NCBI GenBank assembly: GCA_946186175.1
Contig: CAMHMG010000156.1
Span: 1 to 7,134 of the forward strand
DNA: 7,134 nt
Source: an uncultured Clostridia bacterium
GTDB taxonomy: Bacteria; Bacillota; Clostridia; Lachnospirales; Lachnospiraceae
Reading direction: 5' to 3'
In this document: in pieces, positions 6,225-7,134 of the stretch
Numbering within the stretch: the first letter of the stretch is position 1
How the letters are laid out: each line of letters starts with the position of its first letter
Translations under genes and position numbers: made by a program
Notes under the pieces: model-generated
Told to the model about the DNA's origin: nothing
What the model saw: the letters and a program-made list of their open reading frames with translations, nothing else
Database searches by the model: none

Positions 6225-6242
6225 AAACAATCCTCCCGTAAA

Positions 6243-6263
6243 ATATGATTTTCTATATCATAT
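6243..6263 (-). other. Short inverted repeat upstream of the AAA ATPase ribosome binding site
   Basis: ATATGAT (6243-6249) and ATCATAT (6257-6263) form a 7-bp AT-rich stem with a 7-nt loop, ending 7 bp before the GGAGG of the ATPase gene. It could be an operator or a weak mRNA structure controlling translation. In such AT-rich sequence it may also be chance. The rest of 6225-6305 is AT-rich and shows no convincing promoter or terminator. Confidence 0.3.
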
Positions 6264-6305
6264 CTTATGAGAGGTTATTTTTTTGTTCATGTATAAATTT
6301 TTTCA

Positions 6306-6383
6306 TTATTCTTTTAAATTCTGATTCTTATTCTTATATTCTTCAAGCGGCCATATAAATGCCAGACATTTGTATCTATTCAT
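6306..6383 (-). CDS. Possible small ORF (25 codons) between the two unknown-function genes
   Basis: An ATG at 6383 starts 6 nt after the stop of the upstream gene and reads 25 codons (starting MNRYKCLAFIWPLEEYK) to a TAA. An AGGA sequence overlapping the end of the upstream gene lies about 9 nt before it, so reinitiation is conceivable. The peptide is a short mixed hydrophobic/charged sequence with no recognised family. Its tight spacing is the only argument for it, and it may well be a chance ORF. Confidence 0.22.
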   Translation of the reverse strand: MNRYKCLAFIWPLEEYKNKNQNLKE

Positions 6384-6389
6384 TACTCA

Positions 6390-7134
6390 TCATCCTCTAT
6401 TATCACTACTACAGTCACCGTTATAATCACCATTATCATCATTATTATTACCAGATCCATCATCTGTTTCGTCAGATAAATTCATGAAGGCATCAAGAAA
6501 AACAGATTTCCCATTGTAGCAATCAGGACTTACAAGTCCCTGACGGTGCCCCTCAGTTGTGAATACCTTCGTCTCCCCCGGACTTATATTCTGCCCGTTA
6601 AACATTATCGGCATCTCTTCTTCATTTTTTATAACAGCACATTGGATGTTATCAGACCAGCTATATGTTTCCATACTTCCAAATCCCATTGGAAAATATC
6701 TGAAATCAAGCCTGCAGTCATTATCTTCCTCAATTCCATATTTCATATATAGAACACTGTCCTGAAACATCCCGGAATGAAATTCGGGTATAACAACTCC
6801 CACATAATCTCCCAAATGATATGCAAGTTTATCTCCGGAATTAACGTTTGAAACCTCAATATATATTGCATCCTCATAAGCCTTCACAATATCAATCATT
6901 CTTGCATTATCCCTGTCCTCTATTTCTTTGAGCTCATGCTGTCCCTTCTCTATAAGGCCATTAACATACCTGACATACTCTTCCTCTTCAAAACCACCGA
7001 TCTCAAGCTTTGCTGTCGTAGCAATGATCTTGTCAATGATATTGTCTGAATCGTCAGCCCTATGGGTCAACTTCTCTTTATATTCAGGAACAACATTAAA
7101 ATATGTGTTTCTCCCCATATATTTTAAAGGGCAT
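6390..7134 (-). CDS. Unrecognised protein with Asp/Asn/Gly-rich C-terminal tail, probably 5'-incomplete
   Basis: I do not recognise this protein. The frame is open to the right edge. An ATG at 7118 would give 242 residues, but the 16 bases before it contain no ribosome binding site, so the start is probably outside the window. Numbering from that ATG, residues about 15-75 look helical and highly charged (EEEEYVRYVNGLIEKGQHELKEIED). Residues about 80-205 look like a mixed, probably beta-rich domain with many aromatic residues, including the YFPMGFGSMETYSWSD stretch. The last 25-30 residues are low-complexity Asp, Asn, Gly and Ser. There is no signal peptide or membrane segment in the visible part. 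It lies upstream of the P-loop-less AAA gene in the same direction with a 165-bp gap, so co-transcription and a functional link are plausible but unproven. Confidence 0.7.
   Translation of the reverse strand, partial: CPLKYMGRNTYFNVVPEYKEKLTHRADDSDNIIDKIIATTAKLEIGGFEEEEYVRYVNGLIEKGQHELKEIEDRDNARMIDIVKAYEDAIYIEVSNVNSGDKLAYHLGDYVGVVIPEFHSGMFQDSVLYMKYGIEEDNDCRLDFRYFPMGFGSMETYSWSDNIQCAVIKNEEEMPIMFNGQNISPGETKVFTTEGHRQGLVSPDCYNGKSVFLDAFMNLSDETDDGSGNNNDDNGDYNGDCSSDNRG

Noticed and set aside
6225..6230. TTG start two codons upstream in the AAA ATPase gene
   Set aside because: It is only one base from the GGAGG site, whereas the ATG at 6224 is at 7 nt.

Overview
The window looks like chromosomal DNA of a low-GC Gram-positive bacterium, most likely a Clostridia member of the Lachnospiraceae type. 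This rests on strong AAGGAG/GGAGG ribosome binding sites, intrinsic terminators with U-runs, a lipoprotein-anchored solute-binding protein and the protein families present. The genus assignment is inference. Every credible gene lies on the minus strand, so transcription runs from high to low coordinates.

Positions 1-4600 form one transcription unit for sulfur amino acid uptake. In transcription order it has a promoter (about 4598-4569), a 5' hairpin (4560-4541), a 37-residue leader peptide with seven Cys and five Met codons (4513-4400), and overlapping antiterminator and terminator structures (4460-4338). These are followed by a lipoprotein that fuses a CjaA-like cysteine-binding domain to a MetQ-like methionine-binding domain (4306-2600). 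A nested palindrome of about 197 bp comes next (2590-2394), then metN (2361-1348), metI (1355-693), a polar amino acid permease of the HisM/GlnP/TcyB type (682-32), and a hairpin at the operon end (32-8). The last three genes overlap or nearly touch, so they are probably translationally coupled.

The most interesting reading is a hybrid importer. One tethered two-headed binding protein and a single visible ATPase, MetN, are encoded with two permeases from different ABC importer families. The whole unit appears to be controlled by ribosome-mediated attenuation: ribosomes stalled at the leader's cysteine codons would leave the 5' antiterminator arm free. That arm can form a 17-bp pairing (10 + 7 bp around a 5-nt bulge) that destroys the terminator just upstream of the binding-protein gene. 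MetN also carries a C-terminal NIL domain, which in characterised relatives senses intracellular methionine. The system may therefore be gated by cysteine at transcription and by methionine at the transporter.

Positions 4617-7134 hold a separate unit, split from the first by a strong hairpin that overlaps a stop codon. It contains a protein of unknown function with an Asp/Asn/Gly-rich tail (running off the right edge), a doubtful 25-codon ORF, and a MoxR/AAA_5-type ATPase. The ATPase keeps Walker B, sensor 1 and arginine-finger-like motifs but has no recognisable P-loop and carries a very acidic insert. I cannot assign this unit a biological role.
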